Positions 26,637 through 36,318 of a DNA stretch of 64,000 bases are shown piece by piece. The DNA is from Lentisphaerota bacterium (lineage in GTDB: Bacteria > Verrucomicrobiota > Lentisphaeria > Victivallales > Victivallaceae). The notes beneath the pieces are model-generated. The model did no database searches, was not told where the DNA came from, and saw only the letters and a program-made list of their open reading frames with translations. Each line of letters begins with the position of its first letter. Positions within the stretch are counted from its first letter, which is position 1. The stretch lies in the NCBI GenBank assembly GCA_024225035.1, contig JAAEMX010000018.1, positions 1 through 64,000 of the forward strand. The letters are read 5' to 3'. The position numbers and the translations under genes are program-made.

Positions 26637-28415
26637 TTATTCTTTTATCAACACTGCTTTAATGCGTCTTACTCCTCGACTGGAACTTTCTTCTTTTTTA
26701 ATCTTGAATCTGCCAAGGTCTGAAGTGTTAGCCGCGTGCGGTCCTCCACAGATTTCTTTACTGAATTCTCCGATCGCGTAAACCTTTACTTTTTCTCCGT
26801 ATTTGTCTCCGAACAGACCAATAGCGCCTTGCGCTTTGGCATCTTCAACAGTCATTTCATCGCAGATAACTGGTGTGCTGTCTGTAATTACACTATTTAT
26901 CAGTTTTTCTACTTCTTTGAGCTGTTCTTTTGACACTTTTTCAATATGTGAAAAGTCAAAACGAAGCCTGTCTGCTGTAATATTTGAGCCGCGCTGTTCA
27001 ACATGTTCACCAAGTACTTGGCGTAATGCCTGGTGAAGCAAGTGAGTTGCGGTGTGCAGGTTTGTTGTTTGTTCAGAAGCATCTGCCAAGCCGCCTTTGA
27101 ATTTTTTCTCAGCGCCTTTACGAGATAGTTCCTGGTGTTTTTTGAACGCTTTATCAAAGCCTTTACGGTCTACTTCAAAGCCGCGTTCTGCAGCCATTTC
27201 CTCTGTCAGTTCAAGTGGGAACCCGTAGGTTTCATAGAGGAAAAAGGCATTTTTGCCAGAGATAACTTTTTTCTTGATGTGTTCTGGGACTCTTGCTATA
27301 AGTTTTTCAAATTCACGAGTACCTTTTTCTCTGGTCTGAGCAAATTGCTTTTCTTCAGCGTCGAGCTCTTCTTTGATGTTTTCAGCATTCGGAGCCAGTT
27401 CACTGTAAGCATATTTATAATTGTCTATAATTACCTGAGCAATTTCAGCAGCAAAAGGACGTTTAATTCCAAGTTTGTGTCCCTGCATTACTGAGCGGCG
27501 GATCAGGCGACGCAGTACATATGGTTGGTCGACATTACCGGGGGTTATGCCGTCGGCAAGGATAAAAGTAGCTGCGCGAAGGTGGTCGGCAATAATACGC
27601 TCAGAACTGCTTCTGGATTCAGGAGCTTCTACGCCGCGAATTGCATCAAGTTTTTCAAATAATGGAATAAAAAGTTCAGTTTCGTAGCAGCTTGCTTTGC
27701 CCTGGAGGGCGGCTGCGACACGTTCAAGGCCCATGCCGGTATCGACATTTTGTTGAGAAAGAGGTTCAAACTTGCCTTCAGCAACCTTGTTGTACTGCAT
27801 GAAAACATCGTTCCAGATTTCCACCCAGAGTTTGTCTTCAGTATCAAATTGTTCTGGAGCAGGGCCTTCACCAGTCCAGAAAAACATTTCTGTATCAGGT
27901 CCACACGGGCCAGTTTGGCCGGCAGGTCCCCACCAGTTGTCTTTTTTGCCACATTTAGCAATGCGGTTTTCAGGGATGCCGAGACGACGCCAGATATTGT
28001 ATGCTTCTTCATCAAATGGAGCATCTTGATCTCCAGCAAAAACAGTCACAGCAAGATTTGAAATAGGGATATTCAGCCATTCCGGGCTGGTTAGAAATTC
28101 AAAGCTGTACTCGATTGCTTCTTCTTTGAAGTAATCACCAAGCGACCAGTTTCCAAGCATTTCGAAAAAAGTCAAATGACAGGCGTCGCCGACTTCATCA
28201 ATATCACCTGTGCGAACGCATTTCTGGCAATCAACGAGTCTTTTTCCAAGCGGGTGCTTCTCTCCAGTCAGGAAAGGCACCAGCGGATGCATGCCAGCAG
28301 TGGTGAATAAACACGTCGGGTCATTTTCTGGAATAAGTGGAGCGCTTTTAATTTCCTTGTGATTCTTGCTAACGAAAAATTCAACGTATTTTTTTCTTAG
28401 TTCAGAGGCTTTCAT
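26637..28415 (-). CDS. alaS: Alanyl-tRNA synthetase, short form lacking the C-Ala domain
   Basis: AlaRS charges tRNA(Ala) and clears Ser/Gly mischarging. The class II catalytic core is at the N-terminus (CLFTTAGMHPLVPFLTGEKH, RTGDIDEVGDACHLTFFEML). The tRNA-recognition helices follow. The editing domain has TATHLLHQALRQVLG (HxxxH) and the CGGPHA motif (CxxxH). The protein ends at 592 residues just after RGVRRIKAVL, whereas classical AlaRS is about 870 and continues with an oligomerisation/DHHA1 domain. No frameshift or leftover C-terminal coding is visible downstream, so this is a natural short form. The sequence type resembles short AlaRS known from some candidate phyla. Confidence 0.93.
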   Translation of the reverse strand: MKASELRKKYVEFFVSKNHKEIKSAPLIPENDPTCLFTTAGMHPLVPFLTGEKHPLGKRLVDCQKCVRTGDIDEVGDACHLTFFEMLGNWSLGDYFKEEAIEYSFEFLTSPEWLNIPISNLAVTVFAGDQDAPFDEEAYNIWRRLGIPENRIAKCGKKDNWWGPAGQTGPCGPDTEMFFWTGEGPAPEQFDTEDKLWVEIWNDVFMQYNKVAEGKFEPLSQQNVDTGMGLERVAAALQGKASCYETELFIPLFEKLDAIRGVEAPESRSSSERIIADHLRAATFILADGITPGNVDQPYVLRRLIRRSVMQGHKLGIKRPFAAEIAQVIIDNYKYAYSELAPNAENIKEELDAEEKQFAQTREKGTREFEKLIARVPEHIKKKVISGKNAFFLYETYGFPLELTEEMAAERGFEVDRKGFDKAFKKHQELSRKGAEKKFKGGLADASEQTTNLHTATHLLHQALRQVLGEHVEQRGSNITADRLRFDFSHIEKVSKEQLKEVEKLINSVITDSTPVICDEMTVEDAKAQGAIGLFGDKYGEKVKVYAIGEFSKEICGGPHAANTSDLGRFKIKKEESSSRGVRRIKAVLIKE

Positions 28416-28677
28416 TGTCTTCCGTAATTCTATTACCGTATTTATATAATATTTTCTTTATTCAAATTTAATAAATAAAAAGGCCAAAGGGTTTGTCCAG
28501 ACCTTTCTCAACAGCCTTAAAGTGAACTTAATGTGCCTTAAGAATTTGTTTTTTCAAACAGAAATAGTTATTTTATTAAATGTTGGTCTTTTTTTTGCGT
28601 AATTAGAGACTATTATTTTGTAGTTTATTAAAGGTTTTTAGAGCTGTCTTGTATTAATTTTTATGGAGATATCTGCA

Positions 28678-30735
28678 ATGCGTAAAAACACATGGCTGAA
28701 ACGACTTTTTATATTTAGTTGTGGAATTTCATTGTTATCGTGCTATGGTGCTGCAGGAACTGAACGATCGGAAGAGGATCAAAGTGTGAAGTATAAAAAT
28801 GATAAAATATTCGCTTTTCAGGTCGATTTGGCCAGGCAACTGGAGCGCCCTGAGGTATTAAGAAGAGAATTGTCTGGAATTAGCCGTGCTGGCTATAATT
28901 TGTGCGTAGTATATTTAGAGGATGCATTCAGTTATCCTTCTATTCCTGACCTTGGACGAAAAAATGCCTGGCAGTTTACTGATTTTCAGGCTCTTCAGAA
29001 GCAATTAGCCGGAGAAAAAATCGAATTAGTGCCAGTAATTCCAGCTTTGGGGCATGCTAATTATATAACTTCTAAATCTGGATTTGAAAAATATGATGAA
29101 GGATATGGAACTGGTAAGCTTAAGGGATCGCTGAATCCTTGCCTTGATGAAACTTATACCCTTTTGAATCAGATGTTTAAGGATTGGTGTGATAATGTGC
29201 CGGGCAAGTATATACATGTGAGCCTTGATGAGAGCGTGTCAATGGGCGAGTGGTTTATCAGGAAGTATGGCAAAGAAAAATTTGATGGGGCTAAGATGTT
29301 TGCAGATCATTGCAACAGGCTTAACGCCATGATAAAAAAGCTCGGTCGCAGGATGGTGATGTGGGGAGATATGTTCTATTACTATCCGGAAGCGATAAAA
29401 ATGATTGATAAAGATATTATTGTTTGCGACTGGTATTATTATGCTTTTTATGATTTACCCAGAGTTGAGGCATTTAATTTTGCCAGAATTGATGTGTCAA
29501 TACAGCTTAAACAACGTGGCAACGAAGTTTGGGGGACACCAGCAGTCTGGCCGAATCTGCCGTTTCCTGATATCAGAGACCGTTACGAAAACTTCCGGTC
29601 ATGGCTGCGTTATGGAAATGAGGTTGAACTAAACGGCATCCTGTTGACTGACTGGGAGGATAGTTTTGGCTTTTTGGGAACTGCAAACTGGATAATGCGT
29701 ACTTTTGGGAAGCTGCGAAATGCTAAGTTTTACAGCGAAAGTAATTTACCCAAAGCTCTACAGAAAGAGTTTGAGCAATTGAGTGGTATGAAAGTAAAAA
29801 AGGATTTGATTGACGCCGCATTGTCAATAGGAACTTGTCATATTACAGCTCATCGCAACCGAAAGTTGCTTCAGAAGTCCGTTACGTCTTTTATTTCTAC
29901 CTCGCCTGAGCGTATACAGGAGTTTAAAACTAAGTCAGATTTGCTCAAAGATAAGTTGCAGCAGGTTGAACGTTATGTAAATAGCTGTTCTGGCAAAACT
30001 CCGGGGCTGCTTACTGAGCTTTACCTGGCTGGACGCTTTCTTTACCTTTTCTGGGATACAGGACGTTTAATGTCGGAAAGTTATCAGAAGGTTCTCAATA
30101 ATGACTTGATGGGAGTTTCGGCTAATCTTAAAAAACGCAGCAATGAGCTTTATGAATATGTGCTTGCTTACAATAAATACTGGAAAACCGTGCGCTATGC
30201 AGATGATAATAAGCCTCTGGTTAACTGGGCTATGTCGGCGGCCGGCGACCTGAAAAAATTCTCGATTGACAGCGTTACTATCAAAGATTCATTTATGAAT
30301 ATTCCTCGCTTGGAATTGACTTTGCGCTGTGAGCATCCTGCTTTGCCGGTTGTTTATGGTAAGGTTGTCTATTCTGATGGAAGTTCTCAGGAGTTCCGTG
30401 AAGTAATGATTAATTTTACTTCAAAGTATGCCAAGCCAAACATTGACTGGATGCAGTATCCTGTAATTACTCTGGAAAAAGGCGAACTGCCAACTCAAAT
30501 CATTTTATCAAGTACTTATTATTACGGACAACTTGGTGTTGGCAATGTTGATGTTGTTTGGAAAGGTAAAGTTCATCGATACAAACTTCAGAGCCTGGAC
30601 GGTGAGACTGCTTTTAAAAAAGACGGCTATGCCTGGATGGGCCCGGTTCGTCAATACGTTGGAGATCCAACGGTACGCATTTTAAAAGATACAGCAGTTT
30701 ACGCGCTTGATAATTCCGCGCAAGAACAGGAATAG
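28678..30735 (+). CDS. GH20-like lipoprotein glycosidase (beta-N-acetylhexosaminidase type)
   Basis: The 685-residue exported protein has a lipoprotein-like signal ending SLLSC. A TIM-barrel-like domain follows: FAFQVDLARQLERPEVLRR, VPVIPALGHANY, and the acid pair in YIHVSLDESVSMGEW (D184/E185 from the chosen start), the place of the GH20 Asp-Glu catalytic pair. WGDMFYYYPEAI and LTDWEDSFGFLG also fit GH20-like barrels. The C-terminal third is beta-rich and of unknown use. I choose the ATG at 28678 because GGAGAT lies upstream. It is likely anchored facing the periplasm or cell surface, acting on amino sugars. The usual HxGGDE is altered to HVSLDE, so substrate specificity may differ. Confidence 0.7.
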   Translation: MRKNTWLKRLFIFSCGISLLSCYGAAGTERSEEDQSVKYKNDKIFAFQVDLARQLERPEVLRRELSGISRAGYNLCVVYLEDAFSYPSIPDLGRKNAWQFTDFQALQKQLAGEKIELVPVIPALGHANYITSKSGFEKYDEGYGTGKLKGSLNPCLDETYTLLNQMFKDWCDNVPGKYIHVSLDESVSMGEWFIRKYGKEKFDGAKMFADHCNRLNAMIKKLGRRMVMWGDMFYYYPEAIKMIDKDIIVCDWYYYAFYDLPRVEAFNFARIDVSIQLKQRGNEVWGTPAVWPNLPFPDIRDRYENFRSWLRYGNEVELNGILLTDWEDSFGFLGTANWIMRTFGKLRNAKFYSESNLPKALQKEFEQLSGMKVKKDLIDAALSIGTCHITAHRNRKLLQKSVTSFISTSPERIQEFKTKSDLLKDKLQQVERYVNSCSGKTPGLLTELYLAGRFLYLFWDTGRLMSESYQKVLNNDLMGVSANLKKRSNELYEYVLAYNKYWKTVRYADDNKPLVNWAMSAAGDLKKFSIDSVTIKDSFMNIPRLELTLRCEHPALPVVYGKVVYSDGSSQEFREVMINFTSKYAKPNIDWMQYPVITLEKGELPTQIILSSTYYYGQLGVGNVDVVWKGKVHRYKLQSLDGETAFKKDGYAWMGPVRQYVGDPTVRILKDTAVYALDNSAQEQE

Positions 30736-30756
30736 ACTGAACAGTTTTATATGAAA

Positions 30757-30787
30757 AAAGCACCGCAATTATTATTTGCGGTGCTTT
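30757..30787. terminator. Bidirectional rho-independent terminator
   Basis: AAAGCACCGCAA (30757-30768) pairs perfectly with TTGCGGTGCTTT (30776-30787). It serves both the GH20-like gene (+) and the convergent amrS (-). Confidence 0.8.
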
Positions 30788-30808
30788 AAATATATAGACT
30801 ATATTCTA

Positions 30809-31699
30809 TCAGATGTTGCCCAGATGGACAGAGGTAAAACCACGTTTTGTGGCTACATCGCGAATATGATATAAAGTGTCAGGGGGAGTTTTAGCGACAT
30901 CAAGCAGCTTGAAAGCAGGGTGAAACGCGCTGAAGTGCAACGGAATTGATTTGTCCATATTTTCTTCTACCCAGTCAAGCCAGTTCTCAATCATTTCATC
31001 GGAGTCATTTCTTTCCGGTATGACCAGATTCGTGACTTCAACGTGTCGTTTGAGTTCATAGAAATATTTTATAGCGTGCAGTACCGGTTGTAATTCTGAT
31101 CCGGTCATTGTTGCATAAAATTCCGGCGTAAAGCCTTTCATGTCTATGTTGGCTGCATCAATCAAAGGGTAAAGGTCGCATGCGGCCTCAGGGGTGATAT
31201 AGCCATTAGTAACAAGAACCGTTTTTAGATTGTTCTCATGTGCAAGTTTTGCTATATCAATAGCGTATTCAGCAAAAACAGTTGGTTCGTTATAGGTGAA
31301 CGCTACAGATTTGCATTTGTGGCGTAAAGCCAGCTCTATGATATTTTCCGGGCTTACGTAATGCTCGAATTCAGCTTCAGAATAAGAGCCGCGTGCCAAT
31401 GAGTCATTTTGACAGAAACTGCAGCTCAGGTTGCAGCCAAAAGTTCCCAGAGAAAAAGTAGTAGTGCCGGGCATGAATTCAGCAAGAGGTTTTTTTTCGA
31501 TAGGGTCGACATTTAAGGCCACAGGGCGACCATAGGACAGTGAGTATAAATCACCATCAATGTTTTTGCGTACTCCACAGAAACCAATTCTTTCCGGAGC
31601 TATAACGCAGCCGCGCGGGCACAACAGGCATTTTACCTTGTCGTTGTTTCCAGTGCGTTCCCACCATTGTGCCGGATGGGAAGTTTCCTGATTAAGCAT
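30809..31699 (-). CDS. amrS: AmmeMemoRadiSam-type radical SAM enzyme AmrS
   Basis: This radical SAM protein of the AmrS family is 296 residues long. An N-terminal cysteine region (KCLLCPRGCVI, GFCGVR) precedes the core TFGCNLSCSFC with cluster ligands C89, C93 and C96. SVAFTYNEPTVFAEYA, VTNGYITPEA and the AANIDMKGF strand follow, all typical of the family. The usual partners AmmeMemo/AmrA and AmrB are not in this window. The reaction is not established to my knowledge for this form. GGAGGAATAA precedes the ATG. It is probably monocistronic. Confidence 0.88.
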   Translation of the reverse strand: MLNQETSHPAQWWERTGNNDKVKCLLCPRGCVIAPERIGFCGVRKNIDGDLYSLSYGRPVALNVDPIEKKPLAEFMPGTTTFSLGTFGCNLSCSFCQNDSLARGSYSEAEFEHYVSPENIIELALRHKCKSVAFTYNEPTVFAEYAIDIAKLAHENNLKTVLVTNGYITPEAACDLYPLIDAANIDMKGFTPEFYATMTGSELQPVLHAIKYFYELKRHVEVTNLVIPERNDSDEMIENWLDWVEENMDKSIPLHFSAFHPAFKLLDVAKTPPDTLYHIRDVATKRGFTSVHLGNI

Positions 31700-31847
31700 T
31701 TATTATTCCTCCAGGATTTTGTACTCCGTTGGTGTGAACAATATCTTGACTTATTTCTAGTATGCCAAATAGAATAAACGTTTGGCATGACCGTAAAAAA
31801 CTACTTCACTGAAAAAGATACAGGATATTTGTTAAATTGCAATAAAA

Positions 31848-31873
31848 AAGCGACCCGTTTTAAGGGGTCGCTT
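31848..31873 (-). terminator. Rho-independent terminator of serC
   Basis: AAGCGACCC (31848-31856) pairs with GGGTCGCTT (31865-31873). Leftward a T-run follows. Confidence 0.85.
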
Positions 31874-31894
31874 GGAATATCGATGAAAATTGGC

Positions 31895-32977
31895 TTAGCC
31901 GTTTTTCTTTTCAAACTCGATCATAAAGTCAATCAGAGCTTCAACGCCTGCCAGTGGCATTGCGTTGTAAATGCTGGCGCGGACGCCGCCCACTGAGCGG
32001 TGACCTTTCAGACCGGACATGCCGTTCTGAGCAGCTTCTTTGATGAATTTAGCTTCCAGTTCTTCGCTAGGAAGACGGAATACAACATTCATTTTTGAAC
32101 GGCTGCCTGGCTCTACCGGGCTTCTGTAGAAACCGCTTCTGTCTAGCAGTTCGTAGATCGCTTCAGACTTAGTATTGTTGATTTCTTCAATAACCGCGAG
32201 TCCGCCTTTGTTCTTCATCCACTCTGTAACCTGTTTGTACATGTAGATTGCGAAAGTCGGAGGAGTATTGAACATTGAGTCTTTTGAGATATAAGTTTTG
32301 TAGCGGAGCATAGCCGGAACTGTATCCGGAGTGCGCTCTGCCAGATCTTTGCGGATGATAACCAGGGCCATGCCGCTTGGACCAAGGTTCTTCTGAGCAC
32401 CACCGTAGAGCATACCGAAGTCGTTAACGTCAATGACGCGTGACATGAAATCACTTGACATGTCGGCGATCATTGGAACGCCTGCCGGTACTGGGGGGAA
32501 GGTGTGGTACTGGGTTCCAGCGATGGTGTTATTACTGGTAATATGAAGGTAAGCAGCATTTTCAGACGGTTTCCAGTGGCGAACCAATGGGATACGGTCG
32601 TAATTAGTAGATTTGCTGCTGCCAATAATGTTGACTTTTCCAAAACGTTCAGCTTCCTGAATCGCCTTGGCACTCCAAGTACCTGAATCAGCATAATCGG
32701 CAATGCCGCCAGCTGGGAGCAGGTTCATTGGGATCATGGCGAACTGCATGCTTGCGCCGCCTTGAATAAAGCATATTTCATAGTCGTCGCTGATATTCAT
32801 CAGGTCGCGGGTGTTCTGTTTGGCAGTTGCTAAAACTTCCATGAACTGAGGACCGCGGTGAGAGAGTTCCATTACACCGCATCCGGTGCCCATGAAATCA
32901 CAGAACTCTTCTTTTGCATTTTCCATTACTTCTTTCGGCAGCATTGCCGGACCGGCACTAAAGTTGTACACTTCCAT
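31895..32977 (-). CDS. serC: Phosphoserine aminotransferase SerC
   Basis: SerC transaminates 3-phosphohydroxypyruvate with glutamate in serine synthesis and also serves pyridoxine synthesis. The 360 residues begin MEVYNFSAGPAMLP, the universal family start, which fixes the ATG at 32977 with GAGGTATC upstream rather than an earlier in-frame ATG. ELSHRGPQF, the cofactor-site LYGGAQKNLGPSG with the PLP-binding Lys, and the C-terminal GHRSVGGVRASIYNAM are all present. serA and serB are not nearby. Confidence 0.96.
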   Translation of the reverse strand: MEVYNFSAGPAMLPKEVMENAKEEFCDFMGTGCGVMELSHRGPQFMEVLATAKQNTRDLMNISDDYEICFIQGGASMQFAMIPMNLLPAGGIADYADSGTWSAKAIQEAERFGKVNIIGSSKSTNYDRIPLVRHWKPSENAAYLHITSNNTIAGTQYHTFPPVPAGVPMIADMSSDFMSRVIDVNDFGMLYGGAQKNLGPSGMALVIIRKDLAERTPDTVPAMLRYKTYISKDSMFNTPPTFAIYMYKQVTEWMKNKGGLAVIEEINNTKSEAIYELLDRSGFYRSPVEPGSRSKMNVVFRLPSEELEAKFIKEAAQNGMSGLKGHRSVGGVRASIYNAMPLAGVEALIDFMIEFEKKNG

Positions 32978-33219
32978 TATCAGATACCTCGCTAATCTCA
33001 TATTGTTTGAAAATATGCTAAAAAATACTACATCATTCGCTTTTTGCAATCATCAAGGCAAAATATTTTCCAAAACAACGGCAAAAAGAGCTTTTTCAGC
33101 ACAATGTTAAAAAAACAAACAGGGAGCCCTTCCTTGCTTTGCACAAGCATACATGTCTATTGACCACGACTATTTTGTTTTGTTCCGGGATATTTATATA
33201 TAATTGCGGCTTTTGGAGA

Positions 33220-33753
33220 CTATGACGTACGTTTTGAAAATTCGCATCCGCAGTAGGCTTGGCGATAAAGATCAAGTTGCTTACTCAGCTCCAGACTGCG
33301 CTTGAAACCGTCAAGTTTTTTAAAGTTCCAATTTTCAAATCCATGATAGCGCTGTCCTACATTAAATATAACCTGTGACTTCTTGTGAGGACTGACTGAT
33401 AAAGTAGTAGTAAAGGCTTCTATTCCGGTTTCTAGGGCCTTTGCTGCTGTTTGTTTCAGGCTGTAGTCAAAGCATTTTACGCATCTTGGGCCTTTTTCCG
33501 GTTCATCTTCCAGCCCGGCAATGCGTTGCAGCCATTCATCGTGATCATATGGATCGATGAGCAGTGGAACTTTAAAAGTCAGAGCCAATTGCCTAATATA
33601 TTGTAGGCGTTTGTCATATTCTTCATGAGTATCAATATTGGAATTAGAGTAGAACAAAACAACATGCCGGCGATTTTCCAGCAGGCGCTCAACGCAGGAA
33701 GTTGCGCAAGGGGCACAACAAACATGTAATAAAATTTTTCCAGATTCCAACAT
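33220..33753 (-). CDS. queH: Epoxyqueuosine reductase QueH
   Basis: QueH reduces epoxyqueuosine to queuosine in tRNA and replaces QueG in many bacteria (family DUF208). The 177 residues show LHVCCAPCATSC with the Cys pair C12/C13 plus C16 and C20, then GPRCVKCFDYSL, TTTLSVSPHKKS and the end YCGCEFSKR, all diagnostic Fe-S and disulphide cysteines. No other queuosine gene lies in this window. An upstream gap of 358 bp separates it from the divergent ahb operon. Confidence 0.92.
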   Translation of the reverse strand: MLESGKILLHVCCAPCATSCVERLLENRRHVVLFYSNSNIDTHEEYDKRLQYIRQLALTFKVPLLIDPYDHDEWLQRIAGLEDEPEKGPRCVKCFDYSLKQTAAKALETGIEAFTTTLSVSPHKKSQVIFNVGQRYHGFENWNFKKLDGFKRSLELSKQLDLYRQAYCGCEFSKRTS

Positions 33754-33873
33754 TGATCATGCTCTGACTGTTAAAGACTTATAAAATCCAAATTACATTA
33801 CACCAGTTATCGCCTTTTGTCACGTTAAAAACCAAAAAATAAAAAAAAGAAAACAATATACTAAACTAAAAAG

Positions 33874-33901
33874 TTGCTGCTTTTAATTCAGGCAATATTA
33901 T
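33874..33901 (+). promoter_or_regulatory. Sigma70-like promoter candidate for the ahb operon
   Basis: TTGCTG (33874-33879) and TATTAT (33896-33901) are 16 bp apart, upstream of ahbC. This would give a leader of about 200 nt. Apart from this, the gap 33754-34111 shows no gene or RNA that I recognise. Confidence 0.35.
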
Positions 33902-34111
33902 AACAATTAAAATATTTTATAGCCATATTTTGAGGTGATAGTTTGGTGGCAATTTATTGTTTGTGAAAAATGTTACTTTAGCTGGAAGACTTGCGTTGCA
34001 GGTTGTATTGTATGCCGCAGGAAATATTGTGTTCTCCGTTTGGTTTGCTTCCGGCTGGAAGTGCAGAATGCAGGGGATTGCGTAAAACATCAATAAAAGT
34101 ATTGGTTTTAA

Positions 34112-35272
34112 ATGATCGGAATTTCTAAACTTTACTGTGGTACCACTGAGACTGCTGACAATATCCGTTATCATCATGGAGCAAAATCACATCTTGAGCG
34201 AAAGCCGGTCGTCGTCTGGAACTGCACTCGATCGTGCAATCTTACTTGCGCTCATTGTTATTCAGCTTCCGATTCTGCGTGCGGTGAATATGAAATGACT
34301 ACTGAAGAAGGCCGTATGCTGATTGATCAGCTGGCTGATTTTGGCAGTCCGGTGATATTATTTTCTGGAGGTGAGCCGTTGCTGCGCAAAGATGTTCCTG
34401 AATTGGCTCAATATGCAGTCCGTAAGGGAATGCATGCGGTAATTTCTACAAATGGAACCCTTATTGATACACAGACAGCAGAATTACTGAAAGCCTCCCA
34501 GCTTACTTATGTTGGTGTAAGTATTGACGGACTCGAAGATACTCATGACCGTTTTCGGCGTAGAAACGGCGCATTCTTAGAGGCACTATGGGGAATCAGG
34601 GCTTGCCGTGAAGCCGGCTTGAAAGTTGGATTGCGCTGCACTTTGAATCATGAGAACGTTCATGAAATCCCTGAAATATTTGAGTTGATGGTCAGAGAAA
34701 AAATTCCACGTATTTGTTTTTATCATTTGGTAAATACCGGACGTGGTAAGAATATAGAAAATTCAATGCTCTCACATGAAGCAACAAGGCAGGTAATAGA
34801 TACAATAATTGATTACACTGCACGGCTTTACGCTCAAGGGCATAAGATGGAAGTTTTGACTGTGGATAACCTGGCCGACGGCCCATACCTGTATTTGCGA
34901 ATGCTACAGGAAAAACATCCGGGGGCTGCAACTGTATTGAATTTATTAAAGCGCACTGCTGGCGGCAGCACTGGTGTTGGCATTGGTTGCGTTAACTGGA
35001 ATGGCGATGTTTACCCCGATCAGTTTTGGCGTGATAAAAAATTGGGCAATGTGCTGGAGCGTCCGTTTGGTGATATATGGACTGATTTATCTAATCCATT
35101 GATGAAAAAACTTAAAGATAAGAAGACGTATGTCAAAGGGCGTTGCTCTGATTGCAGACTGCTGGATATTTGCAGCGGAAATTTCCGTGCCCGCGCAGAA
35201 GCATTGACCGGAGACGCCTGGGCCGCTGATTCTGGCTGTTACCTGAGCGATGAGGAGATTGGCTTGATATGA
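34112..35272 (+). CDS. ahbC: 12,18-didecarboxysiroheme deacetylase AhbC (radical SAM)
   Basis: AhbC removes two acetate side chains from 12,18-didecarboxysiroheme to give Fe-coproporphyrin in the alternative haem pathway. The 386 residues start MIGISKLYCGTTE, a typical AhbC/NirJ opening. The cluster motif CNLTCAHCY region has ligands C42, C46 and C49, and a SPASM-like C-terminus contains GCVNWNGDVYPDQFW and CSDCRLLDICSGN. The related NirJ acts in haem d1 synthesis, but no nirS/nirF is present and ahbD follows with 4 bp of overlap, favouring AhbC. Confidence 0.88.
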   Translation: MIGISKLYCGTTETADNIRYHHGAKSHLERKPVVVWNCTRSCNLTCAHCYSASDSACGEYEMTTEEGRMLIDQLADFGSPVILFSGGEPLLRKDVPELAQYAVRKGMHAVISTNGTLIDTQTAELLKASQLTYVGVSIDGLEDTHDRFRRRNGAFLEALWGIRACREAGLKVGLRCTLNHENVHEIPEIFELMVREKIPRICFYHLVNTGRGKNIENSMLSHEATRQVIDTIIDYTARLYAQGHKMEVLTVDNLADGPYLYLRMLQEKHPGAATVLNLLKRTAGGSTGVGIGCVNWNGDVYPDQFWRDKKLGNVLERPFGDIWTDLSNPLMKKLKDKKTYVKGRCSDCRLLDICSGNFRARAEALTGDAWAADSGCYLSDEEIGLI

Positions 35273-36318
35273 GACCTCACGGTTCACCTTTAGCTCTCAG
35301 GGCCGTTGCCTGGGAAACAACCAAACGGTGTGGCATGAATTGCAGACATTGCCGGGCTGAGGCCGTTGATAAAAGCTATTCGGGAGAGCTCTCTACGGCA
35401 GAAGGCTTCAGATTAATTGATGGTCTGGCAGAGATGGGGCGTTGCATCCTTATTCTTACAGGCGGTGAGCCCATGGTGCGTGAAGATATTTATGAACTAT
35501 CGGCGTATGCAGTCAGCAAAGGCCTTGATGTTGTGATGGCTCCGTGCGGTTCTCTGGTTAATCCGGAAACCGTAAAGCTAATGAAGAGTTCAGGCGTTCG
35601 CTTAATAAGCCTCAGCATTGATGGTCCAGACGCTGAAATTCACGATGAATTTAGAGGAGTTAAAGGCGCTTTTCAAAATGTAATTGACGCAGCGGAATAT
35701 GCAAGAGCAGGGGAGATGCCTGTTCAAATTAATACTACTGTTTCAAAGCTTAACGTTAACTGCCTGTCTGAAATACATGAATTAGTTATTGGACTGAAAG
35801 CGCAAATATGGGATTTGTTTTTTTTAGTGCCGACGGGGCGTGGCGCGGAAGTTAGAGACTTGGAGATTAACAGTGCGGTTTATGAGAAAACTTTGAACTG
35901 GATTTACAACATAAGCCAAAGTTCACCTCTAAGCATAAAAGTCACTTGCGCTCCTCATTACGGTCGTGTACAGCGTCGCCGTGCCGGTGATAAATTTATG
36001 AGCATTCCACCTCGTTTTCGTGCCAGAGGCTGTCTTGGCGGCAAAGGATTTATTTTTATATCGCATTGCGGTATAGTACAGCCATGTGGTTTTCTGAACT
36101 TAAATTGTGGTGATTTGCGGAAAGTCGATTTTGATCTTAAGAACATTTACGAAAAATCTCTGATTTTTCAGAATTTACGTGATGAGGATAAATATCAGGG
36201 TAGTTGCGGCGATTGTGATTTTGTTCGGTGCTGTGGTGGTTGCCGCGCTAGAGCGTTTGAAGAAACCGGAAACTATTTAGCAGAAGAGCCTAGCTGTTTA
36301 TATGGGAAAAATGACTGA
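35269..36318 (+). CDS. ahbD: Haem synthase AhbD (radical SAM Fe-coproporphyrin decarboxylase)
   Basis: AhbD oxidatively decarboxylates two propionates of Fe-coproporphyrin III to the vinyl groups of haem b. The 349 residues open with AVAWETTKRCGMNCRHCRAE, where C21, C25 and C28 ligate the SAM cluster. LTGGEPMVREDI follows, and the C-terminal second-cluster cysteines are CGDCDFVRCCGGCRARAFE. It overlaps ahbC (4 bp) and the fused decarboxylase gene (17 bp), so the three are translationally coupled. Confidence 0.88.
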   Translation: MRPHGSPLALRAVAWETTKRCGMNCRHCRAEAVDKSYSGELSTAEGFRLIDGLAEMGRCILILTGGEPMVREDIYELSAYAVSKGLDVVMAPCGSLVNPETVKLMKSSGVRLISLSIDGPDAEIHDEFRGVKGAFQNVIDAAEYARAGEMPVQINTTVSKLNVNCLSEIHELVIGLKAQIWDLFFLVPTGRGAEVRDLEINSAVYEKTLNWIYNISQSSPLSIKVTCAPHYGRVQRRRAGDKFMSIPPRFRARGCLGGKGFIFISHCGIVQPCGFLNLNCGDLRKVDFDLKNIYEKSLIFQNLRDEDKYQGSCGDCDFVRCCGGCRARAFEETGNYLAEEPSCLYGKND

